Assembly (NCBI GenBank): GCA_021234535.1
Contig: CM037843.1
Span: 8,988,979 to 9,052,978, forward strand
Source: Stichopus chloronotus
Lineage: Eukaryota > Echinodermata > Holothuroidea > Aspidochirotida > Stichopodidae
Direction of reading: 5' to 3'
Length of the DNA stretch: 64,000 bases
In this document: positions 22,963 through 35,700 of the stretch, piece after piece
How the letters are laid out: every line of letters starts with the position of its first letter
Position numbering within the stretch: the first letter of the stretch is position 1
Notes under the pieces: model-generated
Seen by the model: the letters and a program-made list of their open reading frames with translations, nothing else
The model's database searches: none
Told to the model about the DNA's origin: nothing
Translations under genes and position numbers: made by a program

Positions 22963-24054
22963 ATATCAACACAGCATTGGATGTAAACAGAAGTAAAAGG
23001 TTAAGACAGACTTTGTTTTAATCCTGTCCTTTTCCTTGCTTGCACTTTGCGATACATCTTAAATGATCTGCAGAGAAGTGCATATTAGTGTGAATGTGTG
23101 AGGGTAAGGCTACCAATCAGATTTGGTGCTATAATTGTTATTTTTTTTTTTTTTAATATTTATGGGAGACCTGTTGACTCAAACTTATACTTACCCCACC
23201 CAAGTCACTCTTAGCCGTTCATTCGATTTGTGAAGAAGTAGTTGCATAGCACTTGGCATGTGAAAGGCAAACATTGAATTCATTGTCTTTGCACAGGTGA
23301 AGAGTATAAGCCACACAAGCTTTAAACACATCACATACTTTGACGTAATTGTTTAAGACTTTCTTGGCTTGATCATTTTTTGTCAACAAAGTTAAATTCG
23401 TGGGCACATGTCGGTACAATGTGCTTCCGGTCATTAATTTGTAGTTGCATCGTGGTACACACCATAATAGTTGATTTGTTGAGACTAGAGATTTTATTTA
23501 GGCAAGTGAAGAGGCTAATCGATTGATTCATGCATCAGTGAATTGATCGATGGATTAATTTATTAGAAAAGATGTACATTCCATTACTTAGTTGACAGAG
23601 GCTGAGCAGTTAAGGTAATAGTGATCAACAGATTTCTAGACAGTTGTTTGAATTGATATATTTTTTGTATATTTATAGTTCTAAAACATATGTTGTTGCT
23701 ATTGCTGTATATACTATTTATTTGATGTGCTTTCAAATTTTAAAATTTGCTACTTTTTATACTGAGGGTATTTAATACACTTTTGATTGTCATAAATTTA
23801 TTATAGCTGTATCTTCTCTTATCTTGGTGTTTTTCTCTGATGTTCTAATTTCCTTACAGATTTAATATACGATGGCTCGTTTCTGACATTGACAAAATAT
23901 TCCTTGCTCAATCTTTTTTTCCAAGAATAAATTATGTCAAAAACTGGTAATTCAAACTTGTTTTTCTCCACAAGGCAGATGGTCCTATTTTTTGGGGGGT
24001 GGCACAGATCTGCCATCGTGTAATCTGTACATTTGACAAGCCATTTTACTTTTT
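22963..24054. other. Intergenic DNA
   Basis: AT-rich DNA with a T13-type tract near 23,140 and several short inverted words around 23,520-23,570. No gene or bounded repeat is seen. Confidence 0.4.
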
Positions 24055-24445
24055 ATTCTCTATTTGTTGATATTACCAATCATTTGATGATATCACCAAG
24101 TGTTTGTTGATTTCACAAATTCATTTGATGATATCAAGAAACATTTTTACTTAATCATATCAGCAACTATTTACTGATATCAATTAATTGCTGATGTTAG
24201 TAAGTAATTTTCTGATACTGTCAAATGATTTAGTGATAAGATCAAGTCAGTAATTCATGTGAAGATATCACCAAATATTTAGTAATATCATCAATCATTT
24301 CTGTTATCAAGAAACGAAGTAGTGTTATCAATAGTTTTGTTTTTAATGATATCCACAGTTAAATTAATGATATCATCAAATGAATTGATATATTCTATTT
24401 GTCGATATCACTAATTTAGTTCAAGATATCACCAATTAGCAAATA
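24055..24445. repeat. Degenerate ~30-bp tandem repeat with GATATCA core
   Basis: About 13 diverged units read close to 'gatgatatcaccaatcattt'. The self-complementary GATATC is the best kept part of each unit. Confidence 0.7.
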
Positions 24446-24949
24446 TTAACAAATCAACAGTTACAATCTCCAACTGGTTATGCATTTACAGAACTCCATC
24501 CAAAAAGCAACAACCATCCTGCATTTGCACACTTGTCATGCACAATAACAACAAGCTAATTTATAACTTCCAAAATGGGTTGTACAGCTCTCTTTGTTCA
24601 AAACAGACAAAACTCTCTAAACTGCATATCCCATTTAACAATGTCTGCCTTGCATCTGTGAAACTTCAAGTCATCGCTATTTAACACCTCTCAATCTTTG
24701 CTGAAGTTGGAGAAATATCAGGTTCCAGGGAAATAGGCATTTACAATGCACCAACATGACATACAAAGAAAATAGCTTTAAGTGTTGTCTAGCCATTCAA
24801 CCTCATAAACAAACATCTGCAAACATTCCATCGCAAAACATTACACATAAGATGAGTAACAAAAGATGCATCGTTTCAATAGTTTAAAGTTTGAGGGAAC
24901 AAATTATTTTTGAATAATAACAAAATTTTTATCTACAAATATTTGCTGA
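24446..24949. other. Intergenic DNA
   Basis: Plain AT-rich sequence between two repeat arrays. Nothing is supported here. Confidence 0.35.
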
Positions 24950-25760
24950 TATCATGCATGATATCTCCAGATAGGAATGAAGGATGCTGTTGATACTTGG
25001 TATGAAGGTTTGTCATTTTGAGAGGAAGAACCTTGCTGTTTTTGGTAGAGGTCAAAGGTCATTTGGGGTCACCAGAGGTCAAATGGTGAAATCCTTGTGT
25101 GCGTGATATCTCCAGGTAGGAGTGATGGATACTCTCCATACTTGGTATACACGTTTGCTGTATTAAGGGGAAGGACGTTATTGTTTTTGGTGAAGGTCAT
25201 CTGGGGTCACCAGAGGTCAAATAGTGAAAACCTTGTGTTCGTGATATCTCCAGATGGGAGTGATGGATATTCCCCATACTTGATATGCAGGTTTGCCATA
25301 TTGAGAGGGAAGACCCTATTGTTTTTGGTGCAGGTCAAAGGTCATCTGGGGTCACCAGACGTCAAATACTGAAAACATTGTGCACACGATATTCCCAGAT
25401 AGGAATGATAGATACTTCATACGTGGTATGTTGATTTGTCATGTTAAGAGAAAGAGTTTTTGTGAAGGTCAAGGTCATCTGGGGTCACCAGAGGTCAAAT
25501 ACAGGGTTCTGTTCAGAATGGTTTGTGTGCAAGCAGGATTAAACCGAGCGCCACCATTGGTTTCCTCGTAGCGATTAAGAAATTTACAACTTAGGAAATT
25601 TAAAACTTTTTAAACTTATCATGCAGGTATGACATACTAAGTAAAAAAGATATTGTTTGGTAGGAAAGACCAATTAGGGTCACCAGACATCAAAAACTGG
25701 AAACCTCATGCACAGAAATTCTTAACAAGAAAAAATGATAGACCTCAAACTTTGCATGTG
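24950..25760 (+). repeat. AGGTCA-rich interspersed repeat, intergenic array
   Basis: Four good units of about 150 bp plus a diverged fifth are present. Each has a 'gtgatatctccagataggag' type opening, a 'cttggtat' segment, 'ttgtttttggt' and the AGGTCA cluster. Perfect DR1 motifs are at 25,049-25,061 and 25,332-25,344. The short frames in this stretch are only open because several repeat units are in register. Confidence 0.85.
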
Positions 25761-26720
25761 GGCACATGGTACCCTATATTAAAGGCTGTATTGCATCACC
25801 CTAAGCTATATTTTTACCTCCCTGAAAGCAAAATTCTCAACTGGTTCTAAGTTACAGTACTCTTAGATTGACAGCAAATTCGAAAGATGCAGAGCAGCTC
25901 CTATTACACAGCGTACACAGGGATCCATTGTTTTGATTACACATGTGGAGGAATTTAAGACAGGCTGAGGGAGGGACTAGACGTTGGAGGTTGGGGAAAT
26001 TGAAACTGTCTGGGGTGATGAGTTTCTGTCTTTAAATGCAAAACCCTCCTATTTTTTAGTGGAAGTCAAAAATTGTTTGGGGTCACTAAAGCCACGATCT
26101 TCTGCATGCCATGTCATAAGAATAGTAGCACACATGTCTCTTGTATTTTTCAAACTTTTGCTTTTTTTTTGAACTCCAGATAGTTTATTGCGAAGCTGTT
26201 GTTTTGGTTGACATTGATTTTTCATCAAAACTTGCCTTCTTGAGGTATATCACATGCAACAGATTTTTCAGTCTACCACCTCTCGTTACTTAAAGTGACC
26301 TTTAACCTCTGCCAAAATGAAGAGATTCTTGTACTAAATGTAAGGCATTTCAATACATGGTATGAAACCTTCCCTTCTTGAAATATGACAGGCCCAAGGT
26401 TTCGAGCGTTTTCCCAGTGTTTCACCTCAGGTGATGACCTCAAAACTTTGCACCAAAAGTAAACCCTTGATCCTTAGCTTTAGAGCTACATTTGAGAAAC
26501 AAGCTTGATAAACAAACTGTAATGAGTACATCGAAACTACAATGCATTTTTTTTCATTCTGGTTTATATTAAAAGTAAATAAATCGCTCTGCTCTAGTTC
26601 ACCTTCAAGCGCAAAACGATAGCAGCAGGATCAATGCGGTATATGTAGATACAGTCACAATCAATTCTGGCAACGTGCATGCATATTCCCGGTGTAAAAC
26701 AGTGTGAAATATTGCAGTGC
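25761..26720. other. Intergenic DNA upstream of the readthrough-candidate gene
   Basis: It contains eroded pieces of the AGGTCA repeat (near 26,060) and no gene. CpG frequency rises after about 26,600 and may mark the promoter of the gene at 26,804. Confidence 0.35.
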
Positions 26721-26803
26721 CATTACAACGACTACTGTGTTACAGACAGATGACGCACCTCTGGTCGGCTAGTTGGTGACTATCGCAACAATAAGTCGTC
26801 GAT

Positions 26804-26980
26804 ATGGAAGTCCTGGATACGTTTCTTTTCGCCCTTCCTTACATGCTAGCCTCTTTACTGTGGTTAGTGTTCTCAGTTGCATGTCAAAAATTCCTCAGTA
26901 AATCTGACGGGGATAAGCTCGAACCGAGAACCCGCGGTACCCAAGGCGGTAAACCTAAGGACCGTAACAAGCGACAATGA
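26804..26980 (+). CDS. Unrecognised small membrane-anchor ORF ending in TGA-CTA-G
   Basis: A 58-codon frame starts at an ATG with purine at -3 and G at +4, and an in-frame TAA at 26,792 excludes an earlier start. Residues 7-31 (FLFALPYMLASLLWLVFSVA and following) form one strong hydrophobic helix. The remainder, SKSDGDKLEPRTRGTQGG and KPKDRNKRQ, is short and basic, so the product looks like an N-terminal signal-anchor protein. I do not recognise its family. The stop is TGA followed by CTAG, and the same frame stays open afterwards (next entry). The CpG-rich, GC-richer composition is unlike the surrounding intergenic DNA and supports a real exon. Confidence 0.6.
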   Translation: MEVLDTFLFALPYMLASLLWLVFSVACQKFLSKSDGDKLEPRTRGTQGGKPKDRNKRQ

Positions 26981-27181
26981 CTAGAACATCGCGGTATCAT
27001 CTACGACACCGCAGAATACGATGTCGACCAAGAAAACGATGAAGACGCTGCCTTTCACTCCCGTGAAGGAGACAAAATCACATTTAAAATGAAATATGAA
27101 TACCGAGCCGATGAGCAAGTATACCGAAAACTGAACGATGTACAGAAATTTGTCATATTCTCTGGCAGACAAACGCAGCGG
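26981..27181 (+). CDS. In-frame extension after the TGA, 67 codons, to a splice donor
   Basis: The frame continues LEHRGIIYDTAEYDVDQEND and runs through EDAAFHSREGDKITFKMKYE to KFVIFSGRQTQR. It stops being open only where a consensus donor GTAAGT begins, exactly between codons. The other two forward frames are closed within the segment. The composition is acidic then mixed, unlike translated intron. It could be a stop-readthrough domain, a selenocysteine-containing protein, or an ordinary exon with a base substitution or assembly error creating the TGA. A 33-nt intron removing the TGA is possible on paper but too short to be likely. Confidence 0.5.
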
Positions 27182-29398
27182 GTAAGTCACGTCGTAAATG
27201 GTCATAGACCAGCAACAAAATAAGTAACTATACTGTGCACACATTGGATATGAAATTTGATTCATATGGTGGTTGCGTCTGCAAACTGTCATAAACTTAC
27301 ATCACGTTATTGCCTCTGTGCCGACTCTGTGCGGAGTTCAGTAAAGTTGCTAATTAGCGAGTTTACGGTCATAAGTTCGATAGTCCCGTAACATTCATGT
27401 ATGCAGCATAGTTGTGTTTAAATTGTGTACATGGATAACCTTCAGCTGGCACCATTCTTGTCTGGGTATGCTATAGCATACAGGACACATTGGTATACGG
27501 TGTATATAAACTCTCTCACACCTATGGATATTATACACACTTAAACAGAACGACCAGTCCACTGACTTTTCAAACACTAGTCACATGTAGCTGACCCTCA
27601 ACATCCCGATAACCAAGCAGCAGCTTTGCTACCTGTGAACGGACTGTCAAGCTTAGACATGTCAGTATGGATAAAGCAGAGGCATATGCTGTACAAACTG
27701 TTGTACACAGAACAAACTAACACTGTCAAAGTATGTTTATCTTAGTTACTTTGGGTAATTACTGATATCAATGAACCTTTGAACGGATATACTGTATTTG
27801 CGTCGAACTGACTGGAAATTAAGGTGGCAAAATTATGTTTTTATAGTTACAGCCGAAAGGTTGGTTAGCACTGTCTGAATAGGAGAGAATATTAAAAACA
27901 AATCCAAACAACCAGCGAAAAAAGATATACCAGATACCGGTACTTAAAGGATAAACTAACAACAGCAGCAATGTGTTATCCCAAAAGATGAAAGTTTAAA
28001 GGGAACAAGCAAATACATTTTGAAAACTCGAAATCTTGCAATTCTTTTCTCACATTTCTCTTGCAAATATTTTTCATGATGTTGCTAAATATAAGTACGG
28101 CATAAACAAGTTGTTATCCAGCAAAAGTAAGCAATCCAACAACAGAAATGATATCACAATGAAAAAGAGCCATTCATGAATTCGCTTAGGGGGCTATACA
28201 AATTCAGATTGGGGTGACTGCGTTTTCCCTTTTAATAATCATCCTTACTTACAATTTACAACTGTTATTGATATTCAGAGTTAGAATTCCCTTGTCCATG
28301 CAAACTGATTTGCCCAATTATGGTGTTGAAAATGGTATTATGGTGATGTGCAGTTTTTTGCACACTTTCTTAATTGCTCTGCCATGAGAAGTTTCCTGCG
28401 GTTTACGGTCTCCTGGTGAGTATATGGACAGGCAGACAGCAAAGTGCGGCGTTTAGTGCTTACCGTTGGGATAGAGTACCATGATCAACGGAATCTCTAA
28501 CAAGGGAACTCTAGCATGGAATAGAGTCCCTCTATGAGGGGACTGTAGCTTGAAATTCTACAGGAGGCTCCCAACCTTGATGTTTATAATAGTTTTACGG
28601 TATCATTCATTCAGTGAATATAGTAAGAGGCCTTGTCTAGCAACTCACTGACCTTGTCTGGCCTTTTTTCCTGGAACACGGAAGAAATTTTCAAGAAGAT
28701 TCGAGTCTTCAGTTTTGTTTCTGTCTTTGTGAGGAGATCTGGTCAATTGGTCTCCAGCATGGATCGTGGGCTGTCTAACTGTCCTTAGCCTTGAGGTCCG
28801 TCGCTGACAATTGCTTGCTATTGGTTTTTGTTAGCCATTTAGCCATCCCTCTGTCTGACACTAGTCACTCAGTCAGTCCGTCAGTATGTCTGTCACATTG
28901 TCTTTTTGCTAGTTGTCCAATGATTGATGAAGGTCAATACAAAGAGGGAACTCAGGGGTCTTTTTTGGGGTTGTTCTGACGCAACCTTAGATCTATAATC
29001 TAGTCGCCCGGTGTTCGCACCAAAATCCACTCAGTATTGTCATTTTAATCCGTTCTAAGCTGTTACAGGGAAGTTCTTCAAAAGTCGAGTTCTACAATAT
29101 TTAACAGAGATTACGGACCCGGAGTGTTTTCCAAGTACTGTATTCAACCTTGGGGTACTACAGATCGCCGGCATTTGTTTTGTTTCGCATGTATGCCTCA
29201 CCAAAGTACTAACCAGTTACCTTGTGAACAATTAAGATGCTTACCAATATTGTTCGCGCTACATCCTAGGCATATCATGTACTGATCTGCTCAGTCGAAC
29301 TAGAAACAGTGCATGGTGTTCTCTCTTCAGAGGTCTTAGTTTAGTTTAGTATTTCAGGATCAGAAAGTATGACTACTCATTAATTGATCCTATTCCAT
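27182..29398. other. Intron or intergenic DNA after the readthrough candidate
   Basis: If the donor at 27,182 is used, this is intron. If it is not spliced, the frame closes with TAA after 13 further codons. I see no convincing next exon here. Confidence 0.35.
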
Positions 29399-29560
29399 GT
29401 CGATCGTGGATGAACACCGGCGAATTTCCCCTACTCTTTTCGATCAGTGTTCAGAGGGTGACGAGGGTGGGGTGAACCAACAATCCCACACAGACCCTAA
29501 TCTGCTCCCGTGACCCCCATTTAACCCCCCTCCGACGGACGAGAGTGCCTCCCGAAGTCT
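29399..29560 (+). repeat. Dispersed repeat fragment shared with 58,090-58,200
   Basis: Both places share 'ctcttttcgat', 'agtgt', 'cagagggt', 'gaaccaacaatcccacac' type wording in the same order. Similar wording is frequent in marine invertebrate genomes, but that comes from memory. The class is unknown. Confidence 0.4.
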
Positions 29561-31303
29561 TCAGCCACTTTCCAAAAGGCTGGGAGGGGTGGAGGACCTG
29601 CCCATTTCAGCAGTCCGTTAGCTGTACTGAACAACATGAAGCGGGCGAGACTTGAATCAGACAACAAGAACCCAAATTGAAATTACCAAGTAACTCCCTC
29701 AGCACCACTGTAAACAGCTTTACTGAACAAGTAAATCTGAGTCCCCAGAAAATTTCCAAAAGGTTCCACCGGGATTTGATATGTGGACCTGACCTAGTGA
29801 TTGCAAGATTGACACTCTAACCAACCTTCTTGTACCGTGTTAGGACAAATACCAGTCGAGTTTTAAGTAATTACTGTTTCACATTATGTAATGATAGTTG
29901 AATGACACTATCCACCTCAAGTTGTTTATATGGTTGGTAGGTGGGTCCAGCCCGATAAGTGATGTTCCTTTGTCCTTTGGCTAGCGTAGTTTACCAGCTC
30001 CTTATTTGTAACTGTTGGAAGTCACACTTTGTTAACTTTTCGTTTAATTTGTCTGTGCAAGGTTGCCAGCTTTGTTCAAACGAGCTTTGTATCTATATTA
30101 AATTCCGTTCAATGCACATATTCTACCTCCTTTTGTTTTATTCTGCATGCCATTCACGAGATAAACAACATTATAGCATTATACAGCATTATACGTTATA
30201 ACTTAAATCCATTTGTTTCATTTACATTGATCATGGACACGGTGAAAATTTTGTCAAATGTCACGTGAACCTTTTGTGTTTTCTCTTTTCTTTCGTTTTT
30301 TTTTGTTTGTTCTTTTTTCTCGGTGGAAGTTGGGGTTGACGAAGGAACAGCCATTCAGTATAATGGCAAGTAAATTTACAAAGTACCTGCATTTATGTAC
30401 TCATCTTAATATTTATTTTTGTCTCATTAAATTTCAGGTAAATTATCGAAGGACAGAGGAAAATTAAAAGCGAGAAGAGACTTCACAGAATATTCTTTAA
30501 TTGTGTTAACGACATCAAGCATGCGTGGAGGAACACTTTCAAGAAATTCTATTTGATTTACATGGTCGACGTTGATTGCGGTGTTTAAACAAATCCACAG
30601 CTACGATGAAAACTGATGTACGAAAACACACTACCACATCAAGATAAATAGCTTCCTCTCGTGGCAGCTAACGTTTACGTTTAGTAATTATTAGAATTAT
30701 TGGTACAAATACTTACTTGACGTAAGTTACCATGTAGCAATCACATTCTTCCACAGACCGTTACTTGATCATCATATGTTTGAAGGTGCCAAAACAATTC
30801 AAAACACATTTTACCGTTAGTTTGACATCTGACACATTAAATTGTAGATACAGTTACTACTGAGTTAGAAATGGATGCAAAGAGGCATGAAGTATCCTGG
30901 AAGCCTCACTCCTCACTCATGATCCTCTGTCACATATGAACGGACGACAGTATAACGTCATCCGAAAAAGAAAAGGAAAAGAAGACGTCACACATCTACA
31001 ATTGAGTTAAGAACATTAACATGCTGTCGTTTATGGAATATTTTATTGTTTGGATGTTTGTGCTTTTTATTCATGTAAAAACGTAAACTTTGAAGTAAGT
31101 GTTTGTACGCTTCGTTTTTATTTTTCAACTGGTGCTTGGTGGGTGATACACGTCCGTTGTACGAGTCAGTAAAACGTCGAATGGTACCAAACTTCCTAGG
31201 ATATGGCCTCTAAAGTGAGATTACCTTCAGTTATTTTCAGTCGCAGTTTGTTGAATAAAAGCACTGAAAACAAATCGTACTCCTTTGTTTTCATTTGTAT
31301 AAG

Positions 31304-31421
31304 GGAGACTATGACAATGAAGTTTGACAAAGGAAAGTATAAAAATCCCCAGGTACCATATCAAATCCCAGGCCAACCCCTGCCAAGACGACGTTCCAAA
31401 ATACAAGAACATTCAGCTTAG
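31304..31421 (+). CDS. Weak candidate terminal exon for the readthrough gene
   Basis: A pyrimidine-rich stretch precedes two nearby AGs. Both are compatible with the phase-0 donor at 27,181. The first (exon from 31,304) would add GDYDNEV and stop at 31,325. The second (from 31,308) would add a 37-residue basic tail, beginning TMTMKFDKGKYKNPQ, that stops at TAG 31,419-31,421. I have no homology support. The entry records the best candidate in reach, not a firm call. Confidence 0.15.
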
Positions 31422-32528
31422 TCCAGTCATTTTACTGAGTCTCAGACTCAAGACTTCGATCATGGCATCTAAGTTAAAGAACTAACATTTCCATCCGAGA
31501 ATATGGTCCAGTCTTTAGTCACCGAAACTGACACGTTTAACAAAGTTAATGTGAAGTGTATGTGTGTGTGGAAGGGAGGGGTGTTAGCAAGCCAGGGTAA
31601 GTTCATTTGTAGCACTATTGCCCTATGTATATTGGGGGCCCAGGAAATATTTGGTACAGTACAGTAAGTTAGTATTCAGTACACACGACAATGAAGCAGA
31701 CGGTGAATAATTGAAGTAATTCTTCATTTTTTCGGCTGGATCTGTTGGTTGCGATGGCAAGTATGGCTGAGTAATGTACCTCAAACTGTAAAAAAAAGTT
31801 AAACACTTTTTTTGTATCAGATTTTGAACACGTCGCCCTGTTTATGCTAAAGTAAAAACAATAAAATACGTAAGGGCTGTAAACGCAGTATAGAGAAACA
31901 AATACATTAACGCAACTTTGAATTTGTACTCTTGACGCTTTTATTAACAAAAAAGTGTTTAAGTTTTGAACATTACATGTTCAATTTTGTGGGTATGCGT
32001 GTTAATTATTTTAAACGCTATAGGCCTAAGCTATAGGCCCCTTTCAAAATTAGAGGTATGATGTTCAAAACGCCTCACTTTATTGGCATCAATATACCTG
32101 ATACTGTTAGTGTCCTTATGTATTCTATTTTTTTTTTACTTCAGTAACCATTATTGCTTGCAATGTTACCGGTGTAAAGTTCACAAAATATCTTATATGG
32201 TAAGCGATATCAATTAAACTTTTGAGCTGATAATTGCATCGATTGATAAATAAGATAAGGATTTTGATCTTTGAAACCAGAATGTTTGCAAAATGACATG
32301 TTCGCAGAATGTTCGCAAAATGGCGTTACCCGAAACACATAGTGGCAAACAATGTACAAATGCTTTTTTCCTTACTGTTAGTTATTATTTGTCAAGACGT
32401 TATTAGAAATATGGTTTCAACTGCACTGATCTATACTTTGTGGGCCTTAGAATATGAGACAAAGACAAAGCACTCATTTTTATAGAATGAGAGAACAAAG
32501 GGACGAGCCACTTGAGGTGGGATGCACG

Positions 32529-32619
32529 TCATTCCGCCATGCGTACTTTCCGCCATAGGAAATGTGATCATTCCGTCAGGGAAAAAAGTCTTTCCGCCTT
32601 TCCGCCATGGCGGAAAGAC
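32529..32619. repeat. TTCCGCC-rich cluster with an 11-bp-arm hairpin
   Basis: Five TTCCG(C/T)C words occur in 90 bases. The last ones form an exact inverted repeat, GTCTTTCCGCC (32,588-32,598) and GGCGGAAAGAC (32,609-32,619), with a 10-base loop. It may be the end of an unclassified mobile element. Confidence 0.6.
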
Positions 32620-32762
32620 TTGTTGTCTCTGGTGGAATGGACTGAATCGAATGCAGTAATTGGGATCCCCCAGAATGATGGTTGAAAATTACCAGACTTG
32701 GCAATTACAGGAACAGGGAATGAATGAATGACTGGCCAATAAAATGTACACCTGAAGATCAA

Positions 32763-35700
32763 TTACTGATTAATTTGTTTACTAGAACCGTTTGAAGTTT
32801 GACAAAATTTCAGTTCCCCCTTGTACGCATTGTTTGTGCGATTGTTAGGCATATGGTCTGTTGAGATAATATCGTCACCGGTTAGGTCAATGGTTTCTCG
32901 TCCTAATTTTTTATAAAATTTGATTTGTTTTAGGACGGAGATTCGAAAGGTCCCGTTGATAAGCACAGCAAACCGTTTTCACGTGCCTCATTACTGTATC
33001 GATTATTAAGAGCTAGGTTGCAAAAACATCGCTAAAGACTTGAAGAGATGCATGATTTCCGAAGAGATAGAGCCCAGATATTTTCGGTTACAAATTTTAC
33101 TTTTAATAATACTAAAAAATGGATGCGAAAAAAAAACGTGCGAGGATGGAAAAAGCTTGCCAGCGGGGACCAAAAAATCTTTTTTTCCACTTGTTCTTAC
33201 TGTTAGGAAGATAAAACATTGAAAGAAATGTCCTTGCTTTATTCTTGTAACATTAAACTAGATCATGGAATCTTCCTATAGCTCAATCTAAAGTATCGCT
33301 TGTACATGAACAGGAGGTGGCGATCCTCACTGAGCGGGTGTAATATGGAATGACTTTCACAAACAAGAGTACTCTCCTGTGTAACTTGGTAAAGAGTGTA
33401 AAACAATTCTTCTGCAGAAAGGTGAGCTGAACGAAACTAGGGAAGTAATTCTGTCACTTGTTTGGTGCTAATTAAAGTCAGAATGATAGCTAATTTTTGC
33501 AAAAGAATTAGATTCTTAAAACTTTCCTCCATCAAGATAATAACGATAACACCTGGAGGTGTGAAGACAGTATAGTCGCTTTTTGTGAATGAAGTCATAT
33601 CATCTCGAGGATAATTTAATTCGCCTCTTTTAGTTGTGTGGTATTGGTATATTTAAAACTGAAGGTTATGTTAACGCATGAAAAGTTAAAGGCGAGGCGG
33701 GATGCGAAAGTTTACCTTCTCCCGTCAACTATACATGAAGGTTATACACTTAGCATATATACTTGGGATAACAGGGAAGCATCTCTCACACGTTGAGTGT
33801 GTAAGGTATGGACATAAAATAATCCAAACAACGGCATCTTTTCATGATGTAACGAAGTTGTTTTTGTTGGCAGTGTAATATACATTATTTTCTGCTAAAA
33901 TGAAAAGCGATCAAGCACTAGCGGATCCAAGCCCTTTGCTTGCAAGGGACCAAACTGGTGATTCAGTGCCATGGTTCTTCTAAAAAATTCGGTTTTTTTT
34001 TTTTTTTAGCTATGAATTCTAAAAACCAATTTATTTTACCCATCTTTCGGTAGAGTCATAAGCCCCTTTGATACCCTCCTCTAAGATATCATACCAGTGA
34101 GATCAAGGGAGGAGTGCAGAATTATTTGACACAAAATTTGTTAGGTAATCTGCTTTAGGTTGTTTGTAATTACTTCTGAGTCTGATAGCCATCGATGAAT
34201 TGCGCAACTTCCTCCTACTCATTACAGTCAAAAGGTTTATACGATCGTGATTTTTTCTTCAGCCTGGTATGTTTGATTTACCTCAGGCAGAGTTTGCGAA
34301 CGTTGGAATCACCGAATGCCGCGCATAGCTGGTGCATAAGTATTACATCCCCGTTGTGCGCGCTACCGCTCTGGTGACATTGTAAAGGGTTCGCCGTGCA
34401 GAGAGGCAGTAGAGATGTTGTTTCAAGATAACCCGGGATGGTATGGTAATTTATGTGGCCTGGGATCCCTTGCCATGTTTCCCTCGATGTCGTACATCGA
34501 ACAGGAGGGGGGTATGAAGGTTAACGGTCAGATTTCGATCAGCACGCTCTAGGTGGCGTGAGGGGAATCCTTGAATTTTACAAGAGATTCCTTGCGACCT
34601 TTAAAGCACTGAACATGTGGTGCGTCGGGGGTGTGGGGTTCCGGTTACAGTATACCTACGGATGTCTTTAACAGACAGTACGACTTTCAAGTCTTGCTTG
34701 TTTTGACATATTCGATTGGCGCCATCTCCTTCATCGAAGTTGTGCTATGGTAACATTTTCTGATGCATATATTGCCGAGGGTGGTACGTGAACCGTAAAA
34801 GGTGAATCACAACATCAAAGGCGGGATCATGTCATAGATTGCATCCATATTGTAATATTTTGATGTTACCAAAAGCATCTTCGTGATTAATTTGAAGCAA
34901 GATCAGATAAAATACATTAACCGTGAGATACAGGCCTGTTCACTTTGAGACAGTTAATGAAATACCAATGAAAACCATTCCACCCTAAGGAAGTCAGTCG
35001 TAGTTTGCGATTTCATTAAAATTGCTTAAGACATTGCTTTCATTGATTGATTGATCGATCGGTTCATGCTCACAGAAGAAGTGATATCCATGATATGTGT
35101 TCGAAAATCCCCAGCTACGGGCAATGGATCTACTAGTAGTTTAACTATACCTAAAGTAAAATATATCTATGTTGCCGCAAACATCACACACTGTACACAG
35201 AAATACTGAATATAAAACTTTGAAGGATAGCAGAGACAGATTTTTCAAACCGAACACTAAATGTTAATCTATTAAGAAATAAACTTTTAAGTTCTATTAT
35301 TCTGGAAAGCTTATTTCTTTCAATGACTCTACAGGACCATTGTTTAGTTCCATCGGTGCAATTAGGTAGTAGGTCTGTGGCCTACTACAGTTATTTGAAC
35401 TTATAGCAAAGCGCAGGAAAGTGAAATAGTGAAAAGAAGGCATAGCAAAACTGACAGGCAAGTGAAATTGTGATAAGTGAAATTTTTCTTGTCTGAGAAT
35501 GGCATTCATCATTAACAAATTTTGTTTTGGACAGTCTAATTCCATTCATGACAGTAATTAACCTTTTACAACAATAGTGCTCTCCAACAATAGTACTCAC
35601 ATAGTGTATGCTAAAATTATGTCTCGAGAAAACTTTTTTCTGCATGATAGAACATGGCGTGATATCCAGATATACCATAATAGTTAGGGTGTGTGTCTTT

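Noticed and set aside
25097..25571. Two adjoining plus-strand frames with repeated LFLV(K/Q)V...HLGS peptides
   Set aside because: They arise because AGGTCA repeat units are in register, and the peptide repeat is a by-product of the DNA repeat.
26951..26983. 33-nt intron that would remove the in-frame TGA at 26,978
   Set aside because: GTAAAC and CTAG words exist, but such an intron is shorter than normal animal introns and lacks a branch-point and pyrimidine tract.
32763..32966. Minus-strand frame with an IDLTGDD word resembling a SUMO-interacting motif
   Set aside because: A short motif match in an isolated 67-codon frame with no splice signals or homology is expected by chance.
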